A DNA stretch of 64,000 nucleotides from Saprospiraceae bacterium (GTDB taxonomy: Bacteria; Bacteroidota; Bacteroidia; Chitinophagales; Saprospiraceae). A program made the position numbers and the translations under genes. The DNA lies in assembly GCA_016719855.1 (NCBI GenBank), contig JADJYH010000079.1, forward strand, positions 62,001 to 126,000, in the 5' to 3' direction. The first letter of the stretch is position 1. Each line of letters opens with the position of its first letter. Below are positions 52,854-63,156 of the stretch, in pieces. The notes under the pieces are model-generated. The model searched no databases and was not told the origin of the DNA. It was given only the letters and a program-made list of their open reading frames with translations.

Positions 52854-53810
52854 ATGGCAGCACCAAGATTCAATTGTTCCCAAGCCGTGTTCGTCGTAGT
52901 GGCCACCACCATACTCGACTCGATGGAGGAGTTCCTCGCCACCTTCACCCTATTCAAGGGAAAGTACATACTGGCCTGGATAACTGCCCGTAGGGCCGAG
53001 CTGGCCGCCGCCGAGGCCATGCCCGATGCCGCCGCACGCAAGGAGCAGTCCGAGACCCTGCGGGTCAGCCTCGTGAACCAGGTCGCCGCCCTCTGTGCCT
53101 TATGGCAGAACCTCAAGAGCTACATCACCGACGCCTTCGCCGCCGACGTGCTGGACATCAAGCTCAATGCCGCCGGGCATGCCAGGTACAAGGCCGCAGC
53201 CAGCAAGAACTGGACAGAGGCCAAGGCCATGTTCCTGTCCGCCAATAACTTCATGACCGCAAACCTCGCCACCCTCACCGCCGGGGGCAACATGCCAGCA
53301 GGGTTCCCCGCAACCTTCGACACCGCACGCACCACCTTCAACACCACCCTCGCCGACTACGAATCCAGCGTGGAGAGCGAACAAGTGGCCACCCAGGACA
53401 AGACCGATGCCTTCAATGCCGTGTACGACCTAATATCCCCCATGACGAAGGATGGCCAGAAGCTGTACAGGAACAACGAGGCCGTCCGCACCCAGTTCGT
53501 GATCTCGCACGTGATCGCCCGCATCAGCGGCCCCGGCCTTGCAGGTGCCCGTGGCCTCGTCCTCGACATCACCGACAGCCAGCCCATCACCGGAGCCACC
53601 GCCACCCTCACCCTCATCACCGTAGACGAAGTCGCCACCGTCTATACCGCCACCACCGACGACGGCGGGAACTACGTGCGGAATTGCCCATCGGGAAATT
53701 ACAACCTCCAGTTCACGGCTCCCGGCTTCCAGCCAAGCCCCGTCAAGGTCATTACCATCGAGGTGGGCACCGTCAGCACCTTCAACGAGAAGCTGACGCC
53801 GGAAGCTTAA
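52854..53810 (+). CDS. Helical protein with C-terminal carboxypeptidase-regulatory-like beta domain
   Basis: Intact 318-residue protein without signal peptide. Residues 1 to about 225 are Ala-rich and helical (TILDSMEEFLATFTLFKGKY, RRAELAAAEAMPDAAARKEQ, SKNWTEAKAMFLSANNFMTA). Residues about 232-318 form a CarboxypepD-reg/CNA-B-like beta sandwich (LVLDITDSQPITGATATLTL, TTDDGGNYVRNCPSGNYNL, FQPSPVKVITIEVGTVSTF). The stop TAA lies within the right 22-bp repeat arm. Proteins of this layout occur in Bacteroidota, function unknown. Coding is undamaged, unlike its left neighbour. Confidence 0.8.
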   Translation: MAAPRFNCSQAVFVVVATTILDSMEEFLATFTLFKGKYILAWITARRAELAAAEAMPDAAARKEQSETLRVSLVNQVAALCALWQNLKSYITDAFAADVLDIKLNAAGHARYKAAASKNWTEAKAMFLSANNFMTANLATLTAGGNMPAGFPATFDTARTTFNTTLADYESSVESEQVATQDKTDAFNAVYDLISPMTKDGQKLYRNNEAVRTQFVISHVIARISGPGLAGARGLVLDITDSQPITGATATLTLITVDEVATVYTATTDDGGNYVRNCPSGNYNLQFTAPGFQPSPVKVITIEVGTVSTFNEKLTPEA

Positions 53811-53828
53811 TTCTACTTTGTCACTTTA
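53807..53828 (+). repeat. Right arm of the perfect 22-bp inverted repeat
   Basis: Starts TTAATTCTACTTTGTCACTT; the first bases overlap the stop codon of the helical protein gene. Exact reverse complement of 52169-52190. Confidence 0.85.
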
Positions 53829-53861
53829 GAATATTGAACATATCACTTTGGAAAGTAGGGG

Positions 53862-53960
53862 GTTTGGGGGCGGAACGCCCCCAAAGGCTCCCTCCCCCGA
53901 CGAGCCGCCGAAGGCCTGGCTGCTCGGCGGAGCCGAAAGTCTGAGCCAAAGGAGGGGGCA
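53862..53960. repeat. Dispersed intergenic hairpin repeat, copy 2
   Basis: GTTTGGGGGCGGAACGCCCC, a C-rich tract and GACGAGCCGCCGAAGGC repeat the order seen at 15006-15072. Here an extra GCTCGGCGGAGC segment is inserted before the closing GGAGGGGGC. The element lies downstream of the leftward CHAT gene. Confidence 0.75.
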
Positions 53961-54031
53961 ATTGTTCGTAAGTTCCTTGGTGAAGAAAGATTGCTTTCAC
54001 GCTGAAACGTCATGAGCCAAAACTTTAAATT

Positions 54032-57000
54032 TTATTCCACCAACACAAACCCCGCCCAATGATAGGGCGCATCGGGATATTTTTTCTTCATGTTGCTTTG
54101 AGCTGTTCGGAAGACATCGGGAATGGTCAGCCCGTTGGTTAACCACTGCTGGTAAAAGTCCGTCATCAGTTCCCGGGTAGATTGGTCGTTGACCTTCCAA
54201 AGGCTCATCATCAGGTACTTCGCCCCAGCAATTTTGAACGCCCGTTGCAAACCATACACACCTTCGTTCCCTTCGATGTCACCCAGTCCCGTTTCACAGG
54301 CAGAGAGCACGACCAACTCAGTCCCCGACAAGTTCATTTGGCTGATTTCATAGGCAGTGAGGATGCCATCTTCCCTGTTTTCAGGGGCTTTGCCAGTTGC
54401 CCAGGCTTGCTGCGCCCCGGCAAGTATCAGCCCGGAGCGAATCATCGGATGCTCCGAAATTTTAAATACCGGCTCACCCCCCGCCCCTGAAGGGGAGTTC
54501 ACCCGCACTTCCTTTGGATCCGGAAAAAAGAAGCCATGTGTGGCGATGTGGAGGATACTTGGCGAAGGGTAGTCTATTCCCAAACTTCGAAAAGATTCTT
54601 CTGAGGCGATGTAGCCAGTATCGAGTTGCGTAGCAAGGTGCGCTGCTTTGAGGATTCGGCTGATGTCATGTGCTTCCTTTGCCGTGCCGGGCAAGTAGTT
54701 CCAGGTGCCGCCCCTGCTGGTCGAATCTGCGTGGAAGGGCAGTTCATCCAGTTCAAGCGATGGCGACATGCTGCGGGTTGCAAAGTCTGTATTGACAGCA
54801 GCGATATCGCTGCTGTCCACCTCGTAACGTACACCGCCCACGACGAATGCATCGTTCAAGGCATCTATGGTGGCATTTGGGATGACGAGTTGCCGGGTGC
54901 TGTTCATCAAAACCAATGGATGCTTGTCGGCGAAGGTTTGCCCGTCATTCATTGGGATAGCGCCGAGGTTAAGCTTGTGCAGCAACCCGGAGGGTGAGCA
55001 ATAGACCGTTGTCGTTCCTTGCAGCAATCCATCCAAAGGCTGCCAAATCAAATCGTACAGCGACTTTTGCCCGCTTGTCGAATACAGGGCGTTGATGCCC
55101 CGGATATTGCCACCTTTTGTATTTTTCAGGAACGGTGCAATTTCCCGCTCCTCGAACAACGGTACGAACTGGGGAGCTTCATCACCTGGAAGTAGCACGA
55201 GGGCGGCGTACATGGTACTGTCAGTTCGTTTTTTGTTGTAATACCGATAGTGGATGAACTCCACCGCCGCTTCGCCAGCCTTCAATTTTTGTTGTACTTC
55301 CTGCCAGCGCACCTGCTGCATGGCTTCGCCATAGCCTGCGACTGTCCTGGCAAGTTCTTTTTCGAGGTCGTTGGCTTTTGCTTCTAGTTCAGGCAGATTT
55401 TTTCGCTCGGCATTGGGCTTGGCGTATTCCGCGGCGAGGCGCCGCTCGTAGGATTTTAGCAGGTTGAAATTTTCGGTGGCGGTATTATCTGTAAGGGCTA
55501 GCCGCTTGATTTGGTTAGAGGTGTTCAGCAAGAAGCCTTTATAGAACAGGATGTTATCGTAACATACGGGGTGGATGCGAGCGCCTTTGTCGGCAGTTAT
55601 TTGAGCGAAAGACAGCATTTGGGCCTGGCTTTCTGAAAATTTATTTAAGTAGTTGTTTAATTCCCGCTGAGACATATAGAGTATGCCACTGGTTATCAGG
55701 GATTGATGCAGTTGGGCAAGTTCCTCGAACAGTGGCTCGGATTTCTCATAATTGCCCATGTCCTTATATAAATTTGCCCTGCCCGTTAAGTTCCTCGGAT
55801 AATCGGGATATTCCCCCCTTCCCCATATTTTTTTGCTGATGGTGTCGGCTTCGAAGTAGAGCAGCTCGGCTTTTTCATAGTTGCCCGTGGAATGGTAAAA
55901 ACCTGCCAGGTCGTTCAAATGCTCGGCACCGGTGCAAGTGCAATATTCTTTTCTTGGTTTATTTTCCCAACCGGGTTTTGCCTGGAGGAAGAGCTGCTCG
56001 GCTTTGTCATAATTGCCCATGTCTTTGTACAAAAACGCCAGGTTGGCTAAACTCCCTAAATTTTCGGGAGCGTCTTTTCCAAAGACTTTTTCCCGGATGT
56101 GTATGCCTTCCAAAAAGAGCAACTCGGCTTTTTCATAGTTGCCCATTGTATGGTAAAGACTCGCCAGCCCGCTCAGACTTTCGCCATATTTGGGAGACTC
56201 TTTTCCATGCACTTTCTCCTGAATGTCTCTCACCTCCAACAAAAGTTGTTCGGCTTTTTCAAAATTGCCTAACATCTTCAAAAAACCCACCAAGTTGTTC
56301 GCACATAGGATGTAATCGCCATGCTCTTTTCCCAACGCTTTTTCAAAGGTGCCTAAGCTTCCCAATAAAGCGGCTCAACTTTTTCATATTTGCCCATTGA
56401 ATGATATAGATTCGCCAGGTTGTCCAGACCCCAGCCATATTCGTTAGACACTGTTCCCTTCACTTTTCCCCAGCTATGGAGGGCTTTAAAACAAAACTCC
56501 TCGGCTTTTTCATACTTGGCCAAGTCCAGGTACAAGTTGAACAAAATGTTCGAATTTATCGCATAAGTGGCATTCTCCTTTCCAAGGGTTTTTTCAAATA
56601 TAGCATGGGCTTTCAAAGAAAGCTCCTCGGCTTTTTCAAAGTTGCCCATCCTACCGTACGTATACGCAAGGTTGTCGAGGATCATGGCATAATTGGAATT
56701 CTCTTTTCCGAACGCTTTTTCCCCGGCTTCTAAGGCTTCCAAATAAAGCTGCCTGGCTTTCTCCTGGTTGCCCATCTTTTGATTCATATCCGCCAGGTTT
56801 CTTAAACTCCGCACATAATCTCGATGCTCCTTTCCCAGCGCTTTTTCCCAAGAGCCTACGGCTTCCGAATAAAGCGACTCGGCTTTTTCATAATTGCCCA
56901 TGATTTTATAAAAAACAGCCAAGTTGTCAAGACCCCTGGCATAATCTGGATCCTCTTTCCCCAACACTTTTTCCCTGATGCCAAGGACTTCCCAATAAAG

Positions 57001-57405
57001 CCGCTCGGCTTTTTCAAAGTCGCCCCTGCCAAAGTACAAAACCGCCAGGTTGTTCAAACTCCACGCATAATCGCGATGCTCTTTCCCCAGTGCTTTTTCC
57101 CGGATATCTCTGGAATCTATGTACCACTTTTCCGCTTCCGGGGTATCGCCTTTATAATCAAGCACCCGGCCATGATTAAAACAGCAACTTCCATACGCTG
57201 CTGACTCAGGACCTAATTTATCCAGGGCGAGTTTTTCCGCAACGGTACTGACTTCCAGGGCTTTGCCAAAATCGCTCTGCCCGGTGAGGGTGCGGGAGAC
57301 TTGGATGAGACTGTCCACCTGGCGGATAACTGCAGCCGTATCCACTACTTGGGAGCTACCAAGAAGCGGGGGCAGCATCAGCCCGAAAAGAATCGAAGGT
57401 TTCAT
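54032..57405 (-). CDS. Exported TPR-CHAT protease, last gene of a sigma factor operon (one frameshift)
   Basis: Caspase-like CHAT protease with signal peptide (KPSILFGLMLPPLLGSSQVV). About fourteen 42-residue kinesin-light-chain-type TPR units follow (for example DYARGLDNLAVFYKIMGNYE), a helical linker (about 55,700-55,260), then the CHAT domain from about 55,250. The catalytic His is at 54536-54538 in HIATHGFFF and the catalytic Cys at 54296-54298 in VVLSACETGLG; MMSLWKVND and HWAGFVL complete the fold. One shift near 56,360 divides the frame. It starts 30 bases after the membrane protein gene, which follows the sigma factor gene. The signal peptide argues for an extracytoplasmic site, which is unusual for CHAT proteases; the substrate is unknown. 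Confidence 0.9.
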
Positions 57406-57435
57406 AAAAATGTGGTTTGGTTAGTGGAAAAGACT

Positions 57436-58320
57436 TCATTTTTTGACTCCACCGATGGTGAACTTTCCAGCGTACATTAATTCATTATCCTGTTCGATGG
57501 TAAAGTAATAAAGCCCAGGTAGGAATTTCAGCCTTTGCCGTACTTCAAAAGCCGAACCGACAGCATCTTTTTTCAATTCCAGCGGTAAAGAGATCAGCGG
57601 CTTAGCGACATCCTTATTATTGAAGATAGCCAAAACAGGCTCGAAGGGCGGCTCCCCGGAAGGGCCTTCCAGCACCCCGGCAAAACGAACCGAAGTTTCT
57701 CCTTTCTTATCCGGTGTAAATTCTGCACTATTGGAAGGGCTGGTCATCGAAAAGGTCAAGCCCTCGAAACTCCTTAATCCGCTGCTGACAAGTGCTTCCA
57801 TGGAAGGGTTGGGGATAAAATCTGCCGGGTCTGCCTCGGCGATGTATGAGTTTTCTTTTGGTTTCTGTTTTGGAGGAACGGATTCTTTTGGAATCTCTAC
57901 TGGGATGGTATCAGCTTTTACTCCAGCTCCAGGTGCAGAAGGCTGCACAGTAGGTTGAGTTTCACCAGGCTTCTTTGTTGGCTGGTCGGGTGGTGATTGG
58001 AGCCAATACCAAATCACAATCCCAACGAGGACAATGCCAAAAAAAATTATCCATTTCCACAGGCTATTCGAGAAGCTGGGTTTTGGTTTGAAGGACGGTT
58101 CGTCCGGCGGCAGACCTTCTTCCATCACTTGCGCCAAAGCGGAACGCAGCCGCCAACGTCCTGGGTCGCTGAAATTATCCTGTAATTCCTGATGCAATTC
58201 GACTTCCCTACGAAAAATTTCGTCCTCGGCCATGCGACGTTCCACTTCCCGGCGCTTTTCTTCGGGAAGGGTTCCGTCCAAATATGCTTCTATCAAGTCG
58301 AAAAGGTCAAATTTTTCCAT
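57436..58320 (-). CDS. Anti-sigma-like single-pass membrane protein
   Basis: Intact 294 residues. The N-terminal cytoplasmic domain (LIEAYLDGTLPEEKRREVER, DEIFRREVELHQELQ) resembles the one at 19889-20684. One membrane helix (WKWIIFFGIVLVGIVIWYWL) is followed by a Pro/Lys-rich linker and an extracytoplasmic beta domain (FEVRQRLKFLPGLYYFTIEQ). It lies between the sigma factor gene (8 bases away) and the CHAT gene. Topology and position suggest that it holds or releases the sigma factor, but no zinc-finger motif is present (inference). Confidence 0.75.
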   Translation of the reverse strand: MEKFDLFDLIEAYLDGTLPEEKRREVERRMAEDEIFRREVELHQELQDNFSDPGRWRLRSALAQVMEEGLPPDEPSFKPKPSFSNSLWKWIIFFGIVLVGIVIWYWLQSPPDQPTKKPGETQPTVQPSAPGAGVKADTIPVEIPKESVPPKQKPKENSYIAEADPADFIPNPSMEALVSSGLRSFEGLTFSMTSPSNSAEFTPDKKGETSVRFAGVLEGPSGEPPFEPVLAIFNNKDVAKPLISLPLELKKDAVGSAFEVRQRLKFLPGLYYFTIEQDNELMYAGKFTIGGVKK

Positions 58321-58328
58321 GATGTTGA

Positions 58329-58901
58329 TTAACCGTTGCGTAACTCCTGGTATTCGGGGCAGCTTTTAACCAATTCCGTCAGATGCTCCTTGCACATGAA
58401 TTTCCGGCGACGGGCATAGCCCACACTGGCAAAACCCATGGTTTTGGCTATCTCCTCCATGGGCAACTTTTGAAAAAAGAGCAAAAGCAATTTTTGGCAA
58501 TCCTTGCCCAAACGTGCAAAGGCTTTGTCGTAGAGGTTCCGTTGCTCCAAGGCTGCATAATCCAGGTCAGGCAAATCGTCTGCTTTGTATTTGGCATCAT
58601 CGGGGATTGTTACCTCCGAGAAAGATTTTTTTTGCAGGCGGCTGCCCCACAGGTTCCTGCAAATGCCATAAATATAGGTGCTGAACTGGCTGGTAAGCTG
58701 AAAATCGGGATGCTTCGCCTTTTCATAGATGACCATCACCGCATCCTGAAATACGTCCTTGGCGTCATCCGATGTGCCGCCGTTTTGCTGTATCAAATTG
58801 CTGATGGCTGGAAAATTCTTTTGGTACATCTGCCTCAGCAAGATGGGGTCGCCCTGTAAAATAGCGGCGACATAGTCGGCGGTTACCAAAGGTGCTTCCA
58901 T
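58329..58901 (-). CDS. ECF-type RNA polymerase sigma factor
   Basis: Intact 190 residues. Region 2 shows DDAKDVFQDAVMVIYEKAKH and FQLTSQFSTYIYGICRNLWG; region 4 shows RLGKDCQKLLLLFFQKLPME and IAKTMGFASVGYARRRKFMC. It closely parallels the factor at 19331-19919, including the F(A/G)S(V)GY motif in the recognition helix area. First gene of the leftward operon with the membrane protein and the CHAT protease. Confidence 0.9.
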   Translation of the reverse strand: MEAPLVTADYVAAILQGDPILLRQMYQKNFPAISNLIQQNGGTSDDAKDVFQDAVMVIYEKAKHPDFQLTSQFSTYIYGICRNLWGSRLQKKSFSEVTIPDDAKYKADDLPDLDYAALEQRNLYDKAFARLGKDCQKLLLLFFQKLPMEEIAKTMGFASVGYARRRKFMCKEHLTELVKSCPEYQELRNG

Positions 58902-59144
58902 GAAAAAATAGGTTAGCTCGAAAGCCGATGGTTACAAATGTAATAAAAGCAGTTTGGCTACTACGGAAATCAGTCCAAATTTCTTCAAAGCCGGGCTTTG
59001 GTATTTTATTTCAAAAACTTTAGTCAGGGTGTGTAACATCCGGCAAGGTGGTCAAATGTATCCTCGTCAACCTGATAAAACAGGAAAACATTCACCTCAT
59101 TTCTTCATCTCGGTAGTTCAATGAACTGCTTAAATCATGTAACT
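58902..59144. other. Divergent promoter region
   Basis: About 240 bases between the sigma factor start (leftward) and the LamG-protein start (rightward). It should hold both promoters. I could not pick out convincing -33/-7 elements or a hairpin. Confidence 0.4.
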
Positions 59145-60686
59145 ATGAAAAAGTTTAAACTCTTCTCCATTGCAGCGCTTTTAGCGCTTTCTTTCACGCT
59201 CTCCGCCCAACCACCTTGCACCAACTACGCCTTATCATTCAATGGCGTAAATAGTTATGTACAAATTTCAGATGCCCCATCGCTTAGTCCCTGTCCAACC
59301 TGCCCTTACACGGTCGAATTATGGGTCTTGCGGGAGGATGCCGATGGGCTTCAGCACATCTTCGGCAAGCGAACTGGTTGCAATAACCCAAGTGATTTTT
59401 ACCAAATGTGTTTTGATCCGTTCTTGAATTGGGGTAATACTACTATGGGATCGGCTTACACCAACATTTACCTGCCGCTAAATTCGTGGCACCATTTGGC
59501 AGGCGTTTTTGACGGCGCTCAGTTTCGGTTTTACTATGATGGGAACTTAGCTGCCACCGGTTCGGGAAGCATAGGCGATGGCACCGGCGCTGTACTCAAA
59601 TTTGCCACTTCGGGTACTTGTCCAAACAGTCAGTATTTTGGAGGCAAAATGGATAATGTGTATTTCTGGAATGCCGCACGCACAGAAGCGGAAATCCAAG
59701 CCGACATGCTTGGATGCATCGACGGCACGGAACCGGGATTGGCCGGTGCCTGGAACTTTGATGAAGGCAGCGGCGGCATCGCGCACGACCTCAGTCCCAA
59801 CAATAATCATGGTACATTGATTAATGGCCCGGCTTGGGTAACTTCTACGCTGCCATGCTGCGAGCAGCCGCCCTGCCCGGATGCCGACATGGATGGCTTC
59901 ACTGATTCGGACTGCGGCGGCACGGATTGCGACGACAACGATGCTTCGGTAAACCCCGCCGCCACGGAAGTCTGCAACGTCGTGGACGACGACTGCGATG
60001 GCCTGGTAGATGAAGATGGCGTTTGCTGCGATGATCCCGACGGCGACGGCGTCTGCGTCGAGGAGGACAACTGCCCGAACGACGCCAATCCTGGCCAGGA
60101 GGACAACGATAGCGATGGCGCAGGTGATGCTTGCGACGACGACGACGACAACGATGGCATCGCCGACGATTGCGACTCCGAGCTGTTCGTGGACAACTAT
60201 ATCTTCACAGGGTTTGGAAATCTACCTGCATCGTGGATTTGCGGCAACAACAATGACAAAGTATTCGTGTGCCATGTGCCACCGGGCAACCCAGGCAATG
60301 CAAACACGATTTGCATCAGCCCGAATGCCGTACAAGTCCACCTCGACCACGGCGATTATTTAGGCGAATGCACTTGCACCGGTCAGAACCTAAGCCTGCC
60401 CGGCGCCAACGGTGGCTTTGCTGAACTGGATGAACAGGAAATTGAGATGTTTCCCAATCCTGCTAGCAAGAAAGTTACATTCCACCTGCACGGCTTCAGG
60501 GACGAAGTGGCTGAAGTGACCCTGTTTGATTATTCCGGTAAAGCCGTTTGGCAAACCACCCTGGAGGAAGGGCAGTACGAACTGACGCTCGACCTTTCCG
60601 GCAGCGACTACGTAAGCGGGATTTACTTCGTCAAAGTGAGTTCTGCCAGCAACGTGCTGACGAAGCGGTTGGTGGTTTCCAGATAA
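59145..60686 (+). CDS. Secreted LamG-MopE protein with CHxPPG module and T9SS sorting domain
   Basis: Intact; the ATG at 59145 (MKKFKLFSIAALLALSFTLS) gives the better signal peptide than the one at 59121. Order: LamG-like lectin fold (residues about 20-230; ALSFNGVNSYVQISDAPSLS ... KMDNVYFWNAARTEAEIQ), MopE-type motif (DCDDNDASVNPAATEVCNVV), Asp-rich DxDxDG stretch, a CHxPPG module (VFVCHVPPGNPGNANTI ... HLDHGDYLGEC) and a T9SS sorting domain (EMFPNPASKKVTFHL ... TKRLVVSR). The last ~175 residues are nearly the same as in the next gene. Likely a surface-bound carbohydrate- or metal-binding protein. Confidence 0.88.
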   Translation: MKKFKLFSIAALLALSFTLSAQPPCTNYALSFNGVNSYVQISDAPSLSPCPTCPYTVELWVLREDADGLQHIFGKRTGCNNPSDFYQMCFDPFLNWGNTTMGSAYTNIYLPLNSWHHLAGVFDGAQFRFYYDGNLAATGSGSIGDGTGAVLKFATSGTCPNSQYFGGKMDNVYFWNAARTEAEIQADMLGCIDGTEPGLAGAWNFDEGSGGIAHDLSPNNNHGTLINGPAWVTSTLPCCEQPPCPDADMDGFTDSDCGGTDCDDNDASVNPAATEVCNVVDDDCDGLVDEDGVCCDDPDGDGVCVEEDNCPNDANPGQEDNDSDGAGDACDDDDDNDGIADDCDSELFVDNYIFTGFGNLPASWICGNNNDKVFVCHVPPGNPGNANTICISPNAVQVHLDHGDYLGECTCTGQNLSLPGANGGFAELDEQEIEMFPNPASKKVTFHLHGFRDEVAEVTLFDYSGKAVWQTTLEEGQYELTLDLSGSDYVSGIYFVKVSSASNVLTKRLVVSR

Positions 60687-60722
60687 AATCGCTGGTTTCG
60701 GTTTTCCAAATCAATTAAAAAT

Positions 60723-60782
60723 TGGTAGTGGCAATCTTTAGCTGTACGGACATTCCGCAATAGTCGAAGATTGCCACTACCA
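60723..60782. promoter_or_regulatory. Perfect 16-bp inverted repeat in the leader of the GloVer gene
   Basis: TGGTAGTGGCAATCTT (60723-60738) is the exact complement of 60767-60782, around a 28-base loop. It ends 15 bases before the ATG at 60798. It may terminate the upstream transcript, or form a leader stem of the downstream one; no T run follows. Confidence 0.5.
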
Positions 60783-60797
60783 CAAACACAATGCATT

Positions 60798-63047
60798 ATG
60801 AAAAAGACTTTCAAACCAAACATGACGCCGAAAGGCTTCTACCAAAAACCCGCCCTCTACCACTTGCTCCTGCTGTTGCTACTCCTGGTTTTTACAACTG
60901 ACCGGGCCTCTGGACAAGCAAAACTATGGGGACTGACCGCCTCTGGCGGAGGAGCAAGCTATTATGGGGTAATTTTTGAATACGACCTGGCAGGCGCAGG
61001 AACCTACACGGTAAGGCACGACTTTGTTGGAGCGAACGGAGGGAATCCTCAAGGCAGCCTGCTTGAATCCGGCGGCAAGTTCTGGGGTACGACTAACACT
61101 GGTGGCAGTTCGAACGCCGGGGTGATTTTTGAATTCGACCCGGCAGGTGCTGGAAACTATACGGTAAAACACAACTTTGTTTTGGGGGACTATCCCAATT
61201 GGGGCAGCGGATCGAATCCTTACGGCGGCCTGATAGAATCCGGCGGCAAGTTCTACGGGATGACGAACGGCGGTGGCAGTTCGGCAAGAGCCAGGGTGAT
61301 TTTTGAATACGACCCGGCTTGCGGCGGAACCTACACGGTAAAGCACATCTTTAATGGCCCGAACGGAGGACATCCTGTAGGCAGCCTTCTTGAATCTGGC
61401 GGTAAGCTCTACGGGATGACTTCAAGCGGTGCCGGGGTGATTTTTGAATACGACCCGGCAGGCGCCACCTACACGGTAAAACACTACTTTCATCCCACGA
61501 ATGGAGAACTACCTACCGGCAGCCTGATAGAATCAGGTGGCAAGTTCTACGGAACGACTGCCTACGGAGGGTATTGGAACCGCGGGATGCTTTTTGAATA
61601 CGACCCTGCAGGTGCCGGAACCTACACGGTAAAGCACGACTTTAATGATGACGGTGGCGTGAACGGAGCCAATCCTCAAGGCGACCTGCTCGAGTCCGGC
61701 GGCAAGTTCTACGGGATGACGGCATACGGCGGCAGTTCAGGCTACAACGGAGGGGTGATTTTTGAATACGACCCGGCTGGTGCCGGAACCTACATGGTAA
61801 AGCACGAATTTGATGTCACGAACGGAAGGTATCCTACAGGCAGCCTGCTCGAGTCCGACGGCAAGTTCTACGGGACGACTTTCCTCGGTGGCAGTTCAGA
61901 TGCCGGGGTGGTTTTTGAATACAACCCGGCTGGCGCCGGAACCTACACGGTATTGAAACACCTGGGCGGCGCAGATGGGGCGAACCCTTTTGGAGGGCAC
62001 CTGATAGCAGCAGAGGGTTGCACACCCAGCACCGAAATCTGCAACTGCCTGGACGACGACTGCGATGGCCTAATTGACGAGGGTTTTGCCAATACCGACG
62101 GCGACTTGCAGGCTGATTGTCTTGACCCTTGCCCGAACGACCCCTACAACGACGCCGATGGCGACGGACTCTGCGGTGATGTGGACCCCTGTCCGTACAA
62201 CCCCTACAATGACTCAGATGGCGACGACCTCTGCGCAGACGTGGACCCTTGTCCTTACGACCCCTATAATGACTTGGATGGTGACGGTCTCTGCGCAAAT
62301 GTGGACCCTTGCCCTTACGATCCCGACAATGACGCGGACGGGGATGAAACCTGCGGAGACGTGGATAACTGTCCATTTATATTCAACTGGGACCAGGCTG
62401 ATGCGGATAGCGATGGCTTAGGCGATGCATGCGATGCTTGTCCGAACGACCCGAACAATGACGCCGACGGCGACGGAATCTGCGGCGGCTGCCCCGGTGA
62501 TGACAGCGACTGCGATGGCATCCCCGACGATTGCGACTCCGAGCCGTTCGTGGACAACTATACCTTCACAGGGTTTGAAAACCTGCCTGCATCGTGGATT
62601 TGCGGCAACAACAATGACGAAGTATTCGTGTGCCACGTGCCACCGGGCAACCCGGCCAATGCAAACACCATTTGCATCAGCCCGAATGCCGTGCAAGCCC
62701 ACCTCGACCACGGCGACTATTTAGGCGAATGCACTTGCACCAGTCAGTACCTCATCCTGCCCGGCGGCAACGTTAGCTTTGCTGAAATGGCTGAACAGGA
62801 AATTGAGATGTTTCCCAACCCGGCCAGCAAGGAGGTGACTTTCCACCTGCACGGCTTCGGGGACGAAACATCTGAACTGACTGTGTTCGATTATTCCGGC
62901 AAAGCAGTTTGGCAAAAAACAATGGAGGAAGGGCAGTACGAACTGACGCTCAACCTCTCCGGCAGCGGCTTCGCAAGCGGGGTTTACTTCGTGAAGGTGA
63001 GTTCTGCCACCAACGTGCTGACGAAGCGGCTGGTGGTTTCGAAATAG
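60798..63047 (+). CDS. Secreted GloVer-repeat protein with MopE/Asp-rich repeats, CHxPPG module and T9SS domain
   Basis: Intact, about 750 residues; ATG at 60798 (MKKTFKPNMTP) precedes the hydrophobic segment LLLLLLLLVFTTDRASGQA. Seven GloVer-type repeats of about 50 residues follow, each with G(V)(I)FEYDPAGAGTYTVKH and LLESGGKFYG. Then a MopE motif (EICNCLDDDCDGLIDEG), four 20-residue Asp-rich repeats (NDSDGDDLCADVDPCPYDPY), the CHxPPG module and a T9SS sorting domain (EMFPNPASKEVTFHL ... TKRLVVSK). GloVer repeats are propeller-like modules of unknown function. Confidence 0.88.
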   Translation: MKKTFKPNMTPKGFYQKPALYHLLLLLLLLVFTTDRASGQAKLWGLTASGGGASYYGVIFEYDLAGAGTYTVRHDFVGANGGNPQGSLLESGGKFWGTTNTGGSSNAGVIFEFDPAGAGNYTVKHNFVLGDYPNWGSGSNPYGGLIESGGKFYGMTNGGGSSARARVIFEYDPACGGTYTVKHIFNGPNGGHPVGSLLESGGKLYGMTSSGAGVIFEYDPAGATYTVKHYFHPTNGELPTGSLIESGGKFYGTTAYGGYWNRGMLFEYDPAGAGTYTVKHDFNDDGGVNGANPQGDLLESGGKFYGMTAYGGSSGYNGGVIFEYDPAGAGTYMVKHEFDVTNGRYPTGSLLESDGKFYGTTFLGGSSDAGVVFEYNPAGAGTYTVLKHLGGADGANPFGGHLIAAEGCTPSTEICNCLDDDCDGLIDEGFANTDGDLQADCLDPCPNDPYNDADGDGLCGDVDPCPYNPYNDSDGDDLCADVDPCPYDPYNDLDGDGLCANVDPCPYDPDNDADGDETCGDVDNCPFIFNWDQADADSDGLGDACDACPNDPNNDADGDGICGGCPGDDSDCDGIPDDCDSEPFVDNYTFTGFENLPASWICGNNNDEVFVCHVPPGNPANANTICISPNAVQAHLDHGDYLGECTCTSQYLILPGGNVSFAEMAEQEIEMFPNPASKEVTFHLHGFGDETSELTVFDYSGKAVWQKTMEEGQYELTLNLSGSGFASGVYFVKVSSATNVLTKRLVVSK

Positions 63048-63156
63048 AAATTTTACCTTCACAGCAAAAGGGTTGTTCTCCTGGCGCAGTCTTTATTTCC
63101 TTCCCGGGTTCAGAGGTTGCGCCGGAAATCAACCTGCAACCATTAGAAAACAAATT

